From Butyrivibrio sp. INlla18 (GTDB lineage Bacteria; Bacillota; Clostridia; Lachnospirales; Lachnospiraceae): DNA of 64,000 nucleotides. The notes below the pieces were generated by a model. The model was not told the origin of the DNA. It did not search any database and saw only the letters and a list, made by a program, of their open reading frames with translations. The position numbers were made by a program, and so were the translations under genes. This document shows positions 16,171 to 25,292 of this stretch, piece by piece. The stretch lies in assembly GCF_900103635.1 (NCBI RefSeq), contig NZ_FMXK01000014.1:1-64000 (forward strand), read 5' to 3'. Numbering within the stretch: position 1 is the first letter of the stretch; each line of letters starts with the position of its first letter.

Positions 16171-17514
16171 TTAGTTCAGATACTGGGATGTATCAGACTT
16201 GATCTTGTCGCTGTACTTCTGAACGTCAGGAGATACCTCATAGTTACTGTCGTTGAACAGGAACTGGTGAAGCCACTTAACGTTGCTTGCAAGGTCAACT
16301 GCTACTACGCAGCTTCCCTTCTTGCCGATTGTTCCAGTTGCTCTCATGCTCTCCTCTGGGAATCCGCCGTGATCGATAACATTGTAGTTGGCGATGTTCT
16401 TGAGAAGATCAAGGATCTCTGAAAGATCAAGTGATGTATATGTCTCATTGAATGCGTTGTTGGCAACTGTCTCAAGCTGTGAATAGCTCATGCCCTTAGC
16501 CTTGTCAAGGCAAGCCATAAGGACTGTTCTCTGTCTCTCAGCTCTCTTGAAGTCATCACCTGCTGTATATCTGATACGGCAGTAAGCTGTTGCCTGAAGA
16601 CCATTAAGTGTCTGTCTGCCTGCTGAAGTAACAGGTGTATAGTTGAGCTTGAGCTCTGTAGCCATGGTCTGCTGATAACTGTTAAGGTGAGGAATCTCAG
16701 CATCTGTAACTTCGATCTCTACACCACCAAGAGCATCTACAACATCAGTAAGACCTCTAAATCCGATAGTGATGAAATCCTCAACGTCCATATCAAGGTT
16801 CATATTGAGCATTGAGATAGCCTGCTCAGGACCACCCTCAGCATAAGCTGCGTTACACTTTGTGTAGCTGTCATTACTAAGGTTAAGGTATGTATCACGA
16901 TATACTGAGCAAAGCTTGATATCGCCTGTTTCATTATTGATAGATGCGATCATGATAGTATCTGATCTTGTGTTCTTGGTAAGAGCACCTTCACGGGAGT
17001 CAACACCAAAGAGGGCGATGTTAGTGTAGCTCTTCATCTCTTCATTGGCTGCAGCCTGTTCACTGATGGAGCTTGTGATCTTTTCCTCGTTCATGTTAAC
17101 CTTACCAACTTTGGTAACGTCAACCTTGAAGAATACGTGGTATGCTACAACAACTAAGATACATGCGATCAATACTTCTGCAATAAGAATAGCGATTGCC
17201 TTCTTGTTGCTCTTTTTCTTCTTGGATCCTGAAGACTTTCTTGATGAAGAAGGTCTGCTACTGCTACTTCTTGATGAAGAGCTTCTTGATGCTGAACTTC
17301 TTGAATCATAACTTCCGGATCTGCTTGATGATGAACTGTGTGATCTGCTAGATCCTTCAGATCTCCTTGAAGGTCTATCATCATATTCATCGTAATCATC
17401 TCTATAACGTCTATCATTGCTTCGAGATGGTCTTCTATCATCCCTATATCTGTCATCATTTCGAGATGATCTTCTGCTGTCTCTCTCGTAGTACTCATCG
17501 TCGCGATTTGACAT
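16171..17514 (-). CDS. LytR-CpsA-Psr (LCP) family wall-polymer ligase
   Basis: A 447-residue LCP protein. Residues 1-105 form a low-complexity cytoplasmic tail rich in Arg, Asp, Tyr and Ser that ends in a Lys cluster (KKKKSNKK). One transmembrane helix follows (about 108-129), then the extracellular LCP domain with LFGVDSREGALTKNTRSDT, VYRDTYLNL, GGVEIEVTDAEIPHLN and YCRIRYTAGDDFKRAERQR. These hold the Arg and Asp residues that bind polyprenyl pyrophosphate. LCP enzymes move lipid-linked polymers onto peptidoglycan, so it is the natural last step for the polysaccharides of this region. AAGGAG precedes the ATG. The tail is far longer than usual. Confidence 0.93.
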   Translation of the reverse strand: MSNRDDEYYERDSRRSSRNDDRYRDDRRPSRSNDRRYRDDYDEYDDRPSRRSEGSSRSHSSSSSRSGSYDSRSSASRSSSSRSSSSRPSSSRKSSGSKKKKSNKKAIAILIAEVLIACILVVVAYHVFFKVDVTKVGKVNMNEEKITSSISEQAAANEEMKSYTNIALFGVDSREGALTKNTRSDTIMIASINNETGDIKLCSVYRDTYLNLSNDSYTKCNAAYAEGGPEQAISMLNMNLDMDVEDFITIGFRGLTDVVDALGGVEIEVTDAEIPHLNSYQQTMATELKLNYTPVTSAGRQTLNGLQATAYCRIRYTAGDDFKRAERQRTVLMACLDKAKGMSYSQLETVANNAFNETYTSLDLSEILDLLKNIANYNVIDHGGFPEESMRATGTIGKKGSCVVAVDLASNVKWLHQFLFNDSNYEVSPDVQKYSDKIKSDTSQYLN

Positions 17515-17595
17515 AATAATTCTCCTTGTCCCAACAAAATGTATTGTAAACCATTAGTATACTATGCCACAAATGTGCAAAATATACAACCCTTA

Positions 17596-19002
17596 TCAGT
17601 ATGCGTTCTTATTAATGAACCCATATCTGATGGTTCCAAGCATGATTTTTATGTCAAATGACATAGACCAGTTTTCAATATAATAGATATCATAATCAAT
17701 TCTTTTTCTAATTGATGTATCCCCGCGATATCCATTTATCTGAGCCCAGCCTGTAAGGCCTGGACGAACCTGATGCTTTACCATGTAACGAGGTATCTGC
17801 TCTTTAAACTTCTCAACAAACTGTGGTCTCTCTGGTCTTGGTCCCACAATACTCATCTGACCAAACAAAATATTAAAGAACTGAGGCATCTCATCGATAC
17901 TGGTCTTTCTGAGGAATGCGCCCACATTAGTAACTCGTGGGTCTCCCTTGGTAGTCCAGCCCTTCTTTTCCTCAGCTTCTGACTGAACCTTCATAGTCCT
18001 GAACTTGTACATCTTGAAGGGAACGCCGTTAAGTCCGATTCTCTCCTGCTTGTAGATGATAGGACCTTTGCTAGTTGTCTTAACCGCAATAGCCGCGATC
18101 AGCATAACTGGCGAGAATATGATAATAGCAAACAGTGAACCCACGATGTCCACAGTTCTTTTGGCCATTCTGTTAAAAGAGTTTGATAATGGAACATACC
18201 TGATGTTGATAACAGGAAGTCCCTGTACATCCTCTGTGTAGGGATTACTTGGGAAAAGAGATGAGTAGTCCGGAATGAACTTGGTATGAACACCGGATTT
18301 CTCACACTGAGCCACAAGCTCTTCAAGTCTGTCGTAATCATCAAGAGGAAGTGTTATGGTGATCTCATCGTAGCTGTTATTCTCAAGATATTCTGAAAGC
18401 TGCTCGATCTTGCCCACAACCTTGATGCCATGATAACTGGTATCAAGAGGCACAAAGTCATCCAAAACGCCTGCAATCTCGTATCCCCACTGAGGATTAT
18501 TCAAAATGCGGCTGATATAACCTTCTGCTGCCCTTGAATAGCCAACAAGAAGGATATGCTTCATGTTATAGCCCTTTTTTCTGATATATCTAAGGAACTT
18601 TCTGAGAAAACCTCTCGATAACGTCGTCAAAAAGACGTTAATAAAGAAGAATATAACGATCATTCCACGGGAGAAGTTATTCTGGTGGATCATGTACAAG
18701 ATAACAAGAAATCCCAGAATTCCCATTATATTGGCTTTGACAACGTCCATGAACTCATCCCAAAGCCTAAGCGCTCTCCTAGAAGTGTAGAGCTGAACCA
18801 TATAATACAAAAACAGATACGCAGGAACTAAAAAATAGAGTACAGAAAAGTACGTAAGCATTGGTAAATGCTCCGCGTGATCTCTATCCCCCCATAATAG
18901 TCCGAATCTTACAAAATATGATGCCACGTAGGAACCGGCTACGATAAGCCCGTCCGCTACTACGTGCGCTCTATTTAAATGTACCTGATTGTCCTTGATC
19001 AT
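17596..19002 (-). CDS. Polyprenyl glycosylphosphotransferase (initiating sugar transferase)
   Basis: A 468-residue WbaP/CpsE-type enzyme. Four N-terminal membrane helices (about 10-125) precede a Rossmann-like middle domain (HILLVGYSRAAEGYI) and another membrane segment (FAIIIFSPVMLIAAIAV). The catalytic domain follows, with YKQERIGLNGVPFKMYKFRTM, DEMPQFFNILFGQMSIVGPR and RPGLTGWAQINGYRG. It transfers a hexose-1-phosphate to undecaprenyl phosphate and starts repeat-unit synthesis. The ATG at 19002 overlaps the TGA of the upstream GT2 gene as ATGA, so it is preferred over the GTG at 19041 and implies translational coupling. Whether glucose or galactose is used cannot be read here. Confidence 0.94.
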   Translation of the reverse strand: MIKDNQVHLNRAHVVADGLIVAGSYVASYFVRFGLLWGDRDHAEHLPMLTYFSVLYFLVPAYLFLYYMVQLYTSRRALRLWDEFMDVVKANIMGILGFLVILYMIHQNNFSRGMIVIFFFINVFLTTLSRGFLRKFLRYIRKKGYNMKHILLVGYSRAAEGYISRILNNPQWGYEIAGVLDDFVPLDTSYHGIKVVGKIEQLSEYLENNSYDEITITLPLDDYDRLEELVAQCEKSGVHTKFIPDYSSLFPSNPYTEDVQGLPVINIRYVPLSNSFNRMAKRTVDIVGSLFAIIIFSPVMLIAAIAVKTTSKGPIIYKQERIGLNGVPFKMYKFRTMKVQSEAEEKKGWTTKGDPRVTNVGAFLRKTSIDEMPQFFNILFGQMSIVGPRPERPQFVEKFKEQIPRYMVKHQVRPGLTGWAQINGYRGDTSIRKRIDYDIYYIENWSMSFDIKIMLGTIRYGFINKNAY

Positions 19003-19970
19003 AGTAAAACTACCCCAACTAGTCTGGCCAGGTTGATCCACAGTTCAAGCTGCAGCTTCAAGCTGCCAAACAGTTCTTTTTTGCCAAATCTGACTCTTTT
19101 TTGAGAGCCGGCAAATATCTTGGAAAAGCCCTTCATTATCCCCTTAATATGAGCCATTCCAAGTCCTTTTTTCATGTAAAAGACATGCTTAATGATAATG
19201 CCAAGCAGTATCAGAGGTAAGTTTATTATTATCTGATATGCAGGCATATTTTTATAGATTAAGTATAAATTATTTCCTGCAGTTAGTTCAACCTTAAATG
19301 CATTGTATCTTGATCCGCTTGAGGCACTTCCAGCGTGATAAACTATGGCTGAAGGCTCGCAGACATTAACAAAACCCTTAAGTCTAGCTCTGTAGCCAAG
19401 GTCCACATCCTCAAGATAGCAAAAATGTGCTTCGTCAAAATAGCCAACTTTTTCAAAGTACTCTTTTCTGTACATTGCAGCTCCTGCGCAGGCAGAAGTC
19501 ACAGCATCGATCTTGGTAAAACGGCTGCTATCCTTGTCCTTACCAGGAGTAAATGCCCATCCAAAGGCACAGTAAAGGTCGCCGCAGTCATCAATATTGT
19601 GTGGCTCCTTAAACTGAAGCATCTTGGCCTGAGCGCTGAAGACTTTCACGCGTTTATCCATGCATGCAACAAGCTTTTCGATTGCCTTTTCGTCGCACCT
19701 CGTATCATCATTTAAAAGAAATACATAAGTGCTGTCAGCATCCTTGATACCCACATTTACCGCATTAGCAAAGCCTGTGTTGTCCTTAAGCTCAATAACC
19801 TTAACTTCAGGAAAATCCTTTTTGATAAGATCGATACTGCCGTCAGTTGAGCCGTTATCCACAACTGTCACGGTAAAATCCTTAAAAGTCTGCTTTTTAA
19901 GGCTCTTTATGCAATCTGGAAGATATTTTTTTCCATTATAATTTGGTATTACAACGGTAACTTTACTCAT
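18999..19970 (-). CDS. GT2 glycosyltransferase (WbbL-like)
   Basis: A 323-residue family 2 enzyme. VTVVIPNYNGKKYLPDCI, VDNGSTDGSIDLI and FLLNDDTRCD form the GT-A nucleotide-binding site, and CYLEDVDLGYRARLKGF is the ED acceptor region. The C-terminus carries hydrophobic stretches (YQIIINLPLILLGIIIKHVFYMKK), typical of rhamnosyltransferase-like WbbL relatives. It probably adds the second sugar to the lipid-linked unit started by the next gene. It is 3 bp from the upstream GT2 gene and overlaps the sugar-phosphotransferase start by 4 bp. The donor sugar is not determined. Confidence 0.9.
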   Translation of the reverse strand: MSKVTVVIPNYNGKKYLPDCIKSLKKQTFKDFTVTVVDNGSTDGSIDLIKKDFPEVKVIELKDNTGFANAVNVGIKDADSTYVFLLNDDTRCDEKAIEKLVACMDKRVKVFSAQAKMLQFKEPHNIDDCGDLYCAFGWAFTPGKDKDSSRFTKIDAVTSACAGAAMYRKEYFEKVGYFDEAHFCYLEDVDLGYRARLKGFVNVCEPSAIVYHAGSASSGSRYNAFKVELTAGNNLYLIYKNMPAYQIIINLPLILLGIIIKHVFYMKKGLGMAHIKGIMKGFSKIFAGSQKRVRFGKKELFGSLKLQLELWINLARLVGVVLL

Positions 19971-19973
19971 ATA

Positions 19974-21377
19974 TCAAACCCTTTTGATAACCTGAGGATC
20001 CCACATTACGCGGAAGCCCTGTTTTCTGGCTTCTTCACCAAGTTTAAGACTCATAGCAATAATTGTCTCCTCACTAAAAGCCTTAAATCTCTCATCTATT
20101 GTTTCTCCGCCTTCATAGAAGGTGTCCTTGTATTCAAATCCAGTAATCTGCTGGTATGCAGCCCTTAATTCTGGCCTTACCGCCATGCATCTTAAATCTA
20201 CAGCTGCGCAGTCCTGCTGAAGAACAGCTCTGTGCTGAAATCCGCCGCTGTATCCAAGAGGAAGTCCCTTGTATCTCAGGCTTCCATCCTTTTTGAAATT
20301 GCCGCTTATGATCCTGCCTCTTTTATTAAGTATCTTGCCACCGATGATTCCCACATCGCTTCTAAGCGAAAAGACATCCGGCTCGTACAAGACTCTGTAA
20401 AAGCCAAGGTGTGGCATCTGCGCAACCTCTGCCTTGACGCCGTTTTCATGAAGAACGTCTCTTACTGCCCTCTGGCCTGCCTCATAAGCATACATCTTGC
20501 TGGCAGGATTGGCTGCTGTTGAGCCTCTGTGACATCTCCAGTGATACAAAACCTTGTCTATATGTGCAATCTGGCCGCTTGCCATTGCCATGGATAAAGC
20601 CGCCTCTGTGCAGCATCTAAGGAACAAGTCAAAGTCCTGTGCTCCGTCGTACTTGCCGCGAAGCTTAAGGCGCTTTAATATATCTGCCCTCATAACTGCA
20701 AAGTGGCAGATATAGTTGTTGGACAATAAATAGTCCATGTTAAAAGATGGCTTGGCGTGATGCTCGTAGTAGGCACCCTTGCCATCGTCATATTTGTCCT
20801 CATCTGAATAGATAAGGCGAATAGGACAAGCTGAAAACTGCGCCAGCTTATTTTGCTTCATGCTCTTTCTGATGACTCTGGCTACCTCATAGAGAGCATC
20901 TGGAGTAAGAGTATCATCATGATCTAAAAGACCTATATAATCCCCTTTAGCCTTCTCAATAGCCCTGTTAGTATTTTCTGAAATTCCCTCGTTGCTTCCA
21001 AGATGATAATACTTGATCCTAGGGTCAACCTTGGTATATTCTTTGACGGTCTCTGACTCAGAAAGAGATGCATCTGCAAGGACAAGCTCCCAGTTACCAT
21101 AGGTCTGAGCCACAACAGAATCTATCATCTCCTTAAGGTACTTTTCAGGAGTATTAAAAAGAGGCACTACAATGCTAAAACGCACAGCGCCTCCCGATTC
21201 TGCCAGTGACTTATACTCCCTCTTCTGTTCGTCTAATACTTCTTCAGAAAGGGGAATATAGTTATATTTTTCATTTAAAGTGTCTGAAACTCTTTCAAAG
21301 GCAGCAAAAAATGCGGCTTTAGCACCATTGCGCTTAGCATATGCTATTGTCTTTTTAGCCGCATTTTTTATACCCAT
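19974..21377 (-). CDS. GT2 glycosyltransferase (large, single module)
   Basis: A 467-residue protein with one clear GT-A module at about 70-300: RFSIVVPLFNTPEKYLKEM, VLADASLSESE, EGISENTNRAIEKA and GLLDHDDTLTP. Residues 215-290 (NNYICHFAVMRADIL, YDGAQDFDLFLR, YHWRCHRGST) match the same segments in the neighbouring 684-residue enzyme at 23224, so the two are paralogues. The C-terminal 170 residues resemble a truncated second module (LNKRGRIISGNF) without an obvious nucleotide site. AGGAT precedes the ATG. Probable role: elongation of a polysaccharide backbone at the inner membrane face. Confidence 0.88.
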   Translation of the reverse strand: MGIKNAAKKTIAYAKRNGAKAAFFAAFERVSDTLNEKYNYIPLSEEVLDEQKREYKSLAESGGAVRFSIVVPLFNTPEKYLKEMIDSVVAQTYGNWELVLADASLSESETVKEYTKVDPRIKYYHLGSNEGISENTNRAIEKAKGDYIGLLDHDDTLTPDALYEVARVIRKSMKQNKLAQFSACPIRLIYSDEDKYDDGKGAYYEHHAKPSFNMDYLLSNNYICHFAVMRADILKRLKLRGKYDGAQDFDLFLRCCTEAALSMAMASGQIAHIDKVLYHWRCHRGSTAANPASKMYAYEAGQRAVRDVLHENGVKAEVAQMPHLGFYRVLYEPDVFSLRSDVGIIGGKILNKRGRIISGNFKKDGSLRYKGLPLGYSGGFQHRAVLQQDCAAVDLRCMAVRPELRAAYQQITGFEYKDTFYEGGETIDERFKAFSEETIIAMSLKLGEEARKQGFRVMWDPQVIKRV

Positions 21378-21405
21378 AATTATCTATCCTTTTTTTATAA
21401 TGAAG

Positions 21406-23145
21406 TTAGCCTACTGCATTTTTTACAGCCTGTGTTAATTCTGCCTGAAGTTTCTCAGCATCTTCAAGGTTCTTGCCCTTAACACCCATGTAGAACTTGA
21501 TCTTAGGCTCTGTTCCTGAAGGTCTAGCGCAGCACCAAGAATCATTGTTAAGTGCAAAGTAAAGAACATTTGATGTAGGAAGACCTGTCTCTCCCTCTTT
21601 GCCAGTAGCCATATCAAGAGTCTTGCCAGTCTTGTAATCTCTGAACTCTTCAACCTTCCACTGACCAAATTCCTTTGGAGGGTTCTTACGAAGCTTGTCC
21701 ATGATAGCAGCGATCTGCTCAGCTCCCTCTTTACCCTTCATAGTAATTGAATACTGGCCCTCTTTGTAGTAGCCGTACTCTTCGTAAAGATCTATCATAG
21801 CGTCCCAAACGCTCTTGCCCTGCTTCTTGTAGAAGGCAGCAAGCTCGCAGAGGCACATAACTGCAACAACAGCGTCCTTGTCTCTTGCATGTGTACCAGC
21901 AAGGCATCCATAGGACTCCTCAAGACCAAATACATAGTTGTAAGACTGATTATTTTCCTCAAAGATCTTGATCTGCTCACCGATGTACTTAAATCCTGTA
22001 AGAACTTCGATGTAGTGGCAGCCATACTTCTTTGCAACTGGCTTTGCCATGTTTGTTGTAACGATAGTAGTAACGAATGCTGGGTTAACTGGCATTGTAC
22101 CTGTAGCTGTGCGCTCTCTTAAGATATAATCGCCGATCAGCATTCCAGACATGTTTCCTGTAAATCCAACATACTCGCCTGTCTTAGTGTCTTTTGCATA
22201 GATTCCAAGACGATCTGCATCAGGGTCAGTTGCAAGTACGATGTCTGCATCCTTCTCTTTGGCAAGCTTAAGAGCAAGCTCGAATGCCTTAGGATCCTCT
22301 GGATTAGGATAATCAAGAGTTGTGAAATCTGGGTCTGGAGCTTCCTGCTCTGGTACTACAAATACATTCTTGAAGCCAAGTTCCTTGAGAACTCGTCTAA
22401 CAGGAAGGTTTCCTGTTCCGTGGAATGGTGTATAAACAATAGTGAACTTGTCAGCCATCTCATCAATTACATCCTGATGAATGATCTGCTTTTTAAGCTC
22501 TACCATGTACTTGTCGTCGATCTCTTCGCCAAATGAAACATAAAGTCCCTGGGCAACAGCGTCCTCTTTAGACATTGTCTTAACTTCATGGTAGTCAGTG
22601 ATTGACATAACCTCTTTGATAATGCCTGTGTCGTGAGGTGGTGTAACCTGTGCGCCATCCTGCCAGTAAACCTTGTAACCATTGTACTCAGGTGGGTTGT
22701 GAGAAGCTGTAACCATAACACCTGCGATACATCCAAACTCTCTAAGAGCAAATGAAAGCTCTGGAGTAGGACGAAGGATATCACTTACATAAGCCTTGAT
22801 TCCGTTAGCTGCGAGGCAAAGAGCTGTCTCCTCAGCAAACTCAGGTGAAAATCTTCTGCAGTCATAAGAAATAGCTACGCCCTTCTTTGCAGCATCTGCT
22901 CCACCGTTCTTTTTAATATAATTAGCAAGTCCCTGTGTAGCCTTACGTACAGTGTACTTGTTCATTCTGTTAGTTCCGGCACCGATAACACCACGAAGTC
23001 CGCCTGTACCAAACTCAAGCTCTCTGTAGAAACGATCCTCTACCTCTGCTTCGTTGTTACGAATTGCCATAAGTTCCTGCTTTGTATCATCGTCAAAGTA
23101 TGAATCATTAAGCCAATATTCAAACTGTTTTGTTGCTTCACTCAT
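21406..23145 (-). CDS. Phospho-sugar mutase (alpha-phosphoglucomutase type)
   Basis: A 579-residue alpha-D-phosphohexomutase of the PgcA type. FGTGGLRGVIGAGTNRMN opens domain 1. The phosphoserine is S148 in VTASHNPPEYNGYKVY. The metal loop is ATDPDADRLGI, the sugar-binding loop GLEESYG, and the phosphate-binding loop near the C-terminus is RPSGTEPKIKFY. It should interconvert glucose 6-phosphate and glucose 1-phosphate, the substrate of RfbA and of UDP-glucose synthesis. AGGAGG precedes the ATG and a perfect TATAAT lies at 23184-23179, but the matching -35 is poor. It lies between GT genes, which fits a precursor role. Confidence 0.92.
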   Translation of the reverse strand: MSEATKQFEYWLNDSYFDDDTKQELMAIRNNEAEVEDRFYRELEFGTGGLRGVIGAGTNRMNKYTVRKATQGLANYIKKNGGADAAKKGVAISYDCRRFSPEFAEETALCLAANGIKAYVSDILRPTPELSFALREFGCIAGVMVTASHNPPEYNGYKVYWQDGAQVTPPHDTGIIKEVMSITDYHEVKTMSKEDAVAQGLYVSFGEEIDDKYMVELKKQIIHQDVIDEMADKFTIVYTPFHGTGNLPVRRVLKELGFKNVFVVPEQEAPDPDFTTLDYPNPEDPKAFELALKLAKEKDADIVLATDPDADRLGIYAKDTKTGEYVGFTGNMSGMLIGDYILRERTATGTMPVNPAFVTTIVTTNMAKPVAKKYGCHYIEVLTGFKYIGEQIKIFEENNQSYNYVFGLEESYGCLAGTHARDKDAVVAVMCLCELAAFYKKQGKSVWDAMIDLYEEYGYYKEGQYSITMKGKEGAEQIAAIMDKLRKNPPKEFGQWKVEEFRDYKTGKTLDMATGKEGETGLPTSNVLYFALNNDSWCCARPSGTEPKIKFYMGVKGKNLEDAEKLQAELTQAVKNAVG

Positions 23146-23202
23146 TACATTATCCTCCTGTGCACATATACCACAAAAATTATATCATATATACCCAATT
23201 CA

Positions 23203-23225
23203 AAAAACCTATGCATCAGGTTTTT
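23203..23225 (-). terminator. Probable terminator after the 684-residue GT2 gene
   Basis: In the minus-strand transcript AAAAACCT pairs with AGGTTTTT around GATGCAT, and the T run continues to six. The stem begins inside the stop codon of the gene ending at 23224. Confidence 0.55.
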
Positions 23226-25278
23226 ACTGAGTTCTAAGACTTGAATAGCCCTCTACGTTAAGGCTGTAATCACTCCTGTCTAGGGAGAAATTAGGATTGT
23301 AGTATGGATCGCCTTTATCGAGAACTTTTTTCCATTTAGTGCGGAAATGCTCTGATTCTGCCTCATATCTCTTGGCATTCTCACCCTCGAGGTCAAGACC
23401 TCTAGAAAGAGATTCATAGTGATAAAGCTCAGCAAAAGGAGTAAATACGTTAAGATATCCTTTTTCTCTGAGTTTAAGGCAAAAGTCCACGTCGTTAAGA
23501 CTAACCTGGAAGTCTTCTGCAAAACCTCCAACTTCATCATACTTAGCGCGGCTAACCATAAGGCATGCCCCTGTAACTGCGCTCACATCCTGAGCGTAGC
23601 AAAGTCTGCCCATATATCCAAGATTCATACCAGCCTGGCCGTAGTGAGAGTGGCCTGCTGTTCTATGTGCTCCAAGTTTAAGTACTACACCTGCGTGCTG
23701 GATCTTTCTGTCTGGGAAGTAGAGCTTGGCTCCAACTGCTCCCACATCCTGTCTCTGAGCGTACATGAGGAGCTCCTCGATCCAGTTAACAGTAATCACC
23801 TGTGTATCATTGTTCAAAAGAATTATATACTCGCCGTCTGACTTAGAAACGCCGTAGTTCACAACTGCTGAATAGTTAAATGGTGGCTTCTTGCCATCTG
23901 CTGTAAGATGCAGGCCGTTCTCATAATAATCAACAACCTTGACAACATCCTTGAGATTGCCTGTTCTAAGTTCCTCGTAGTAACCCTTTATCTCAGAACC
24001 AGTGCTGCCATTTTCTACAACAATGATCTCGTAGTTGTCATATACTGACTTCTCGTAAATTGAAGTGATGCATCTCTTAAGGTCCTCTGCGTGCTCGCAG
24101 TTAGGAATAACGATGCTGACCTTAGGACTTCCCTGAACTTCATAGGTGATCTTAAAGATAGTCTCAAAGGCTCTTGTGCTGGTGATCTTGAAGTGATCGT
24201 ATCCATGACGCCTCAAATGATCTGCCACAGCACCCTTCGCAGCCTCAATAGCATAAGGCTTGGCACTGATGTCAGATGCAACAGATGCCGCATGTGATCT
24301 CCAGTAATACAAAAGCTTTGGAATGTGTACGATATGTTCTGCTCTATCAGTAAGCCTTAAGATCATGTCATGATCCTGGCTTCCATCAAACTTAGTTCTA
24401 AAGAGCTCTGTTCCATCAAGAAGAGTTCTCTTAAAGACGCTAAAGTGGCAGATATAGTTGTTGGCTCTCAGATTATCGATGGCATAATCTGGTTTAAAGT
24501 GCATGGTTATCATCTTGTTGATGTCATCGCCCTTAAAGGTCGTCTCATCACAGTAGATGTAATCTGCATTTTCTTCATTTATAGCTTTGACATACCAGTA
24601 TAAAACTTCTGGATGAAGAATATCATCGTGGTCAAAAAGTCCAATATACTCGCCCTCTGCAAGCTCAAGGCAGTGGTTGGTATTTCCGGCAATTCCCTCG
24701 TTCTTTGCAAGCTTCTTGTAAGCAATCTTGCACTTTCCATCAGGTAAAAGAGCCTTCGCATCCTTCTGGTACTCTTCTACGATCCTTGAAACCTCTGAAA
24801 TGTGAGCTTCATCAGATCCATCAGCAAGACAAAGCTGCCAATTGCCATAAGTCTGTGCAAGAACAGACTCTATCATATCTCTAAGAAACTTCTCAGGAGT
24901 GTTGTAAAGAGGAACTAATATCGAGATAAGAGGCATCTTCTCAAACACTGCCTCTTCCTGCTTTTTTCTAGTCTCTTCACTAGGAAAAGACTCTGTTCCA
25001 TAGTGAGTCATTGCCTTTTTCTCAATCTGCTTGTACTTGATCTTGGCAATCACACCCTTAAGTGAACCCTGATTTCTGATCCTGTCTCTCTGCCTGATAA
25101 TCCAGTGCATTGTGTTACGTGCAGGAGTACTTGCTTTCCAAATAGGATTATTCTTGATTCTGTTAAGCTTGAACTCCAATTCCTGATTCTTATCTTCAAG
25201 CTCAGCAATTCTTCCAGCAAGCTCAGCAGATTTTAACTTTTCCTTTTCATAAGCTGACTTATAATCTAATTCGCTCAT
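23224..25278 (-). CDS. Bifunctional GT2 glycosyltransferase (two GT-A modules)
   Basis: A 684-residue protein. A short coiled coil (about 1-45, LKSAELAGRIAELEDKNQEL) is followed by module 1 (about 100-345, ISILVPLYNTPEKFLRDM, GLFDHDDILHPE) and module 2 (about 385-640, VSIVIPNCEHAEDL, VVENGSTGSE, ILLNNDTQVI, VSLNDVDFCLKLREKGY). Proteins of this design (for example RgpF-like or GT2-GT2 enzymes) often build rhamnan or similar backbones. Module 1 is closely similar to the 467-residue neighbour at 19974. GAGG precedes the ATG. It is 14 bp after the next GT2 gene. It has no membrane helix, so it acts in the cytoplasm on lipid-linked acceptors. Confidence 0.9.
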   Translation of the reverse strand: MSELDYKSAYEKEKLKSAELAGRIAELEDKNQELEFKLNRIKNNPIWKASTPARNTMHWIIRQRDRIRNQGSLKGVIAKIKYKQIEKKAMTHYGTESFPSEETRKKQEEAVFEKMPLISILVPLYNTPEKFLRDMIESVLAQTYGNWQLCLADGSDEAHISEVSRIVEEYQKDAKALLPDGKCKIAYKKLAKNEGIAGNTNHCLELAEGEYIGLFDHDDILHPEVLYWYVKAINEENADYIYCDETTFKGDDINKMITMHFKPDYAIDNLRANNYICHFSVFKRTLLDGTELFRTKFDGSQDHDMILRLTDRAEHIVHIPKLLYYWRSHAASVASDISAKPYAIEAAKGAVADHLRRHGYDHFKITSTRAFETIFKITYEVQGSPKVSIVIPNCEHAEDLKRCITSIYEKSVYDNYEIIVVENGSTGSEIKGYYEELRTGNLKDVVKVVDYYENGLHLTADGKKPPFNYSAVVNYGVSKSDGEYIILLNNDTQVITVNWIEELLMYAQRQDVGAVGAKLYFPDRKIQHAGVVLKLGAHRTAGHSHYGQAGMNLGYMGRLCYAQDVSAVTGACLMVSRAKYDEVGGFAEDFQVSLNDVDFCLKLREKGYLNVFTPFAELYHYESLSRGLDLEGENAKRYEAESEHFRTKWKKVLDKGDPYYNPNFSLDRSDYSLNVEGYSSLRTQ

Positions 25279-25292
25279 TTATAACCTCTAAA

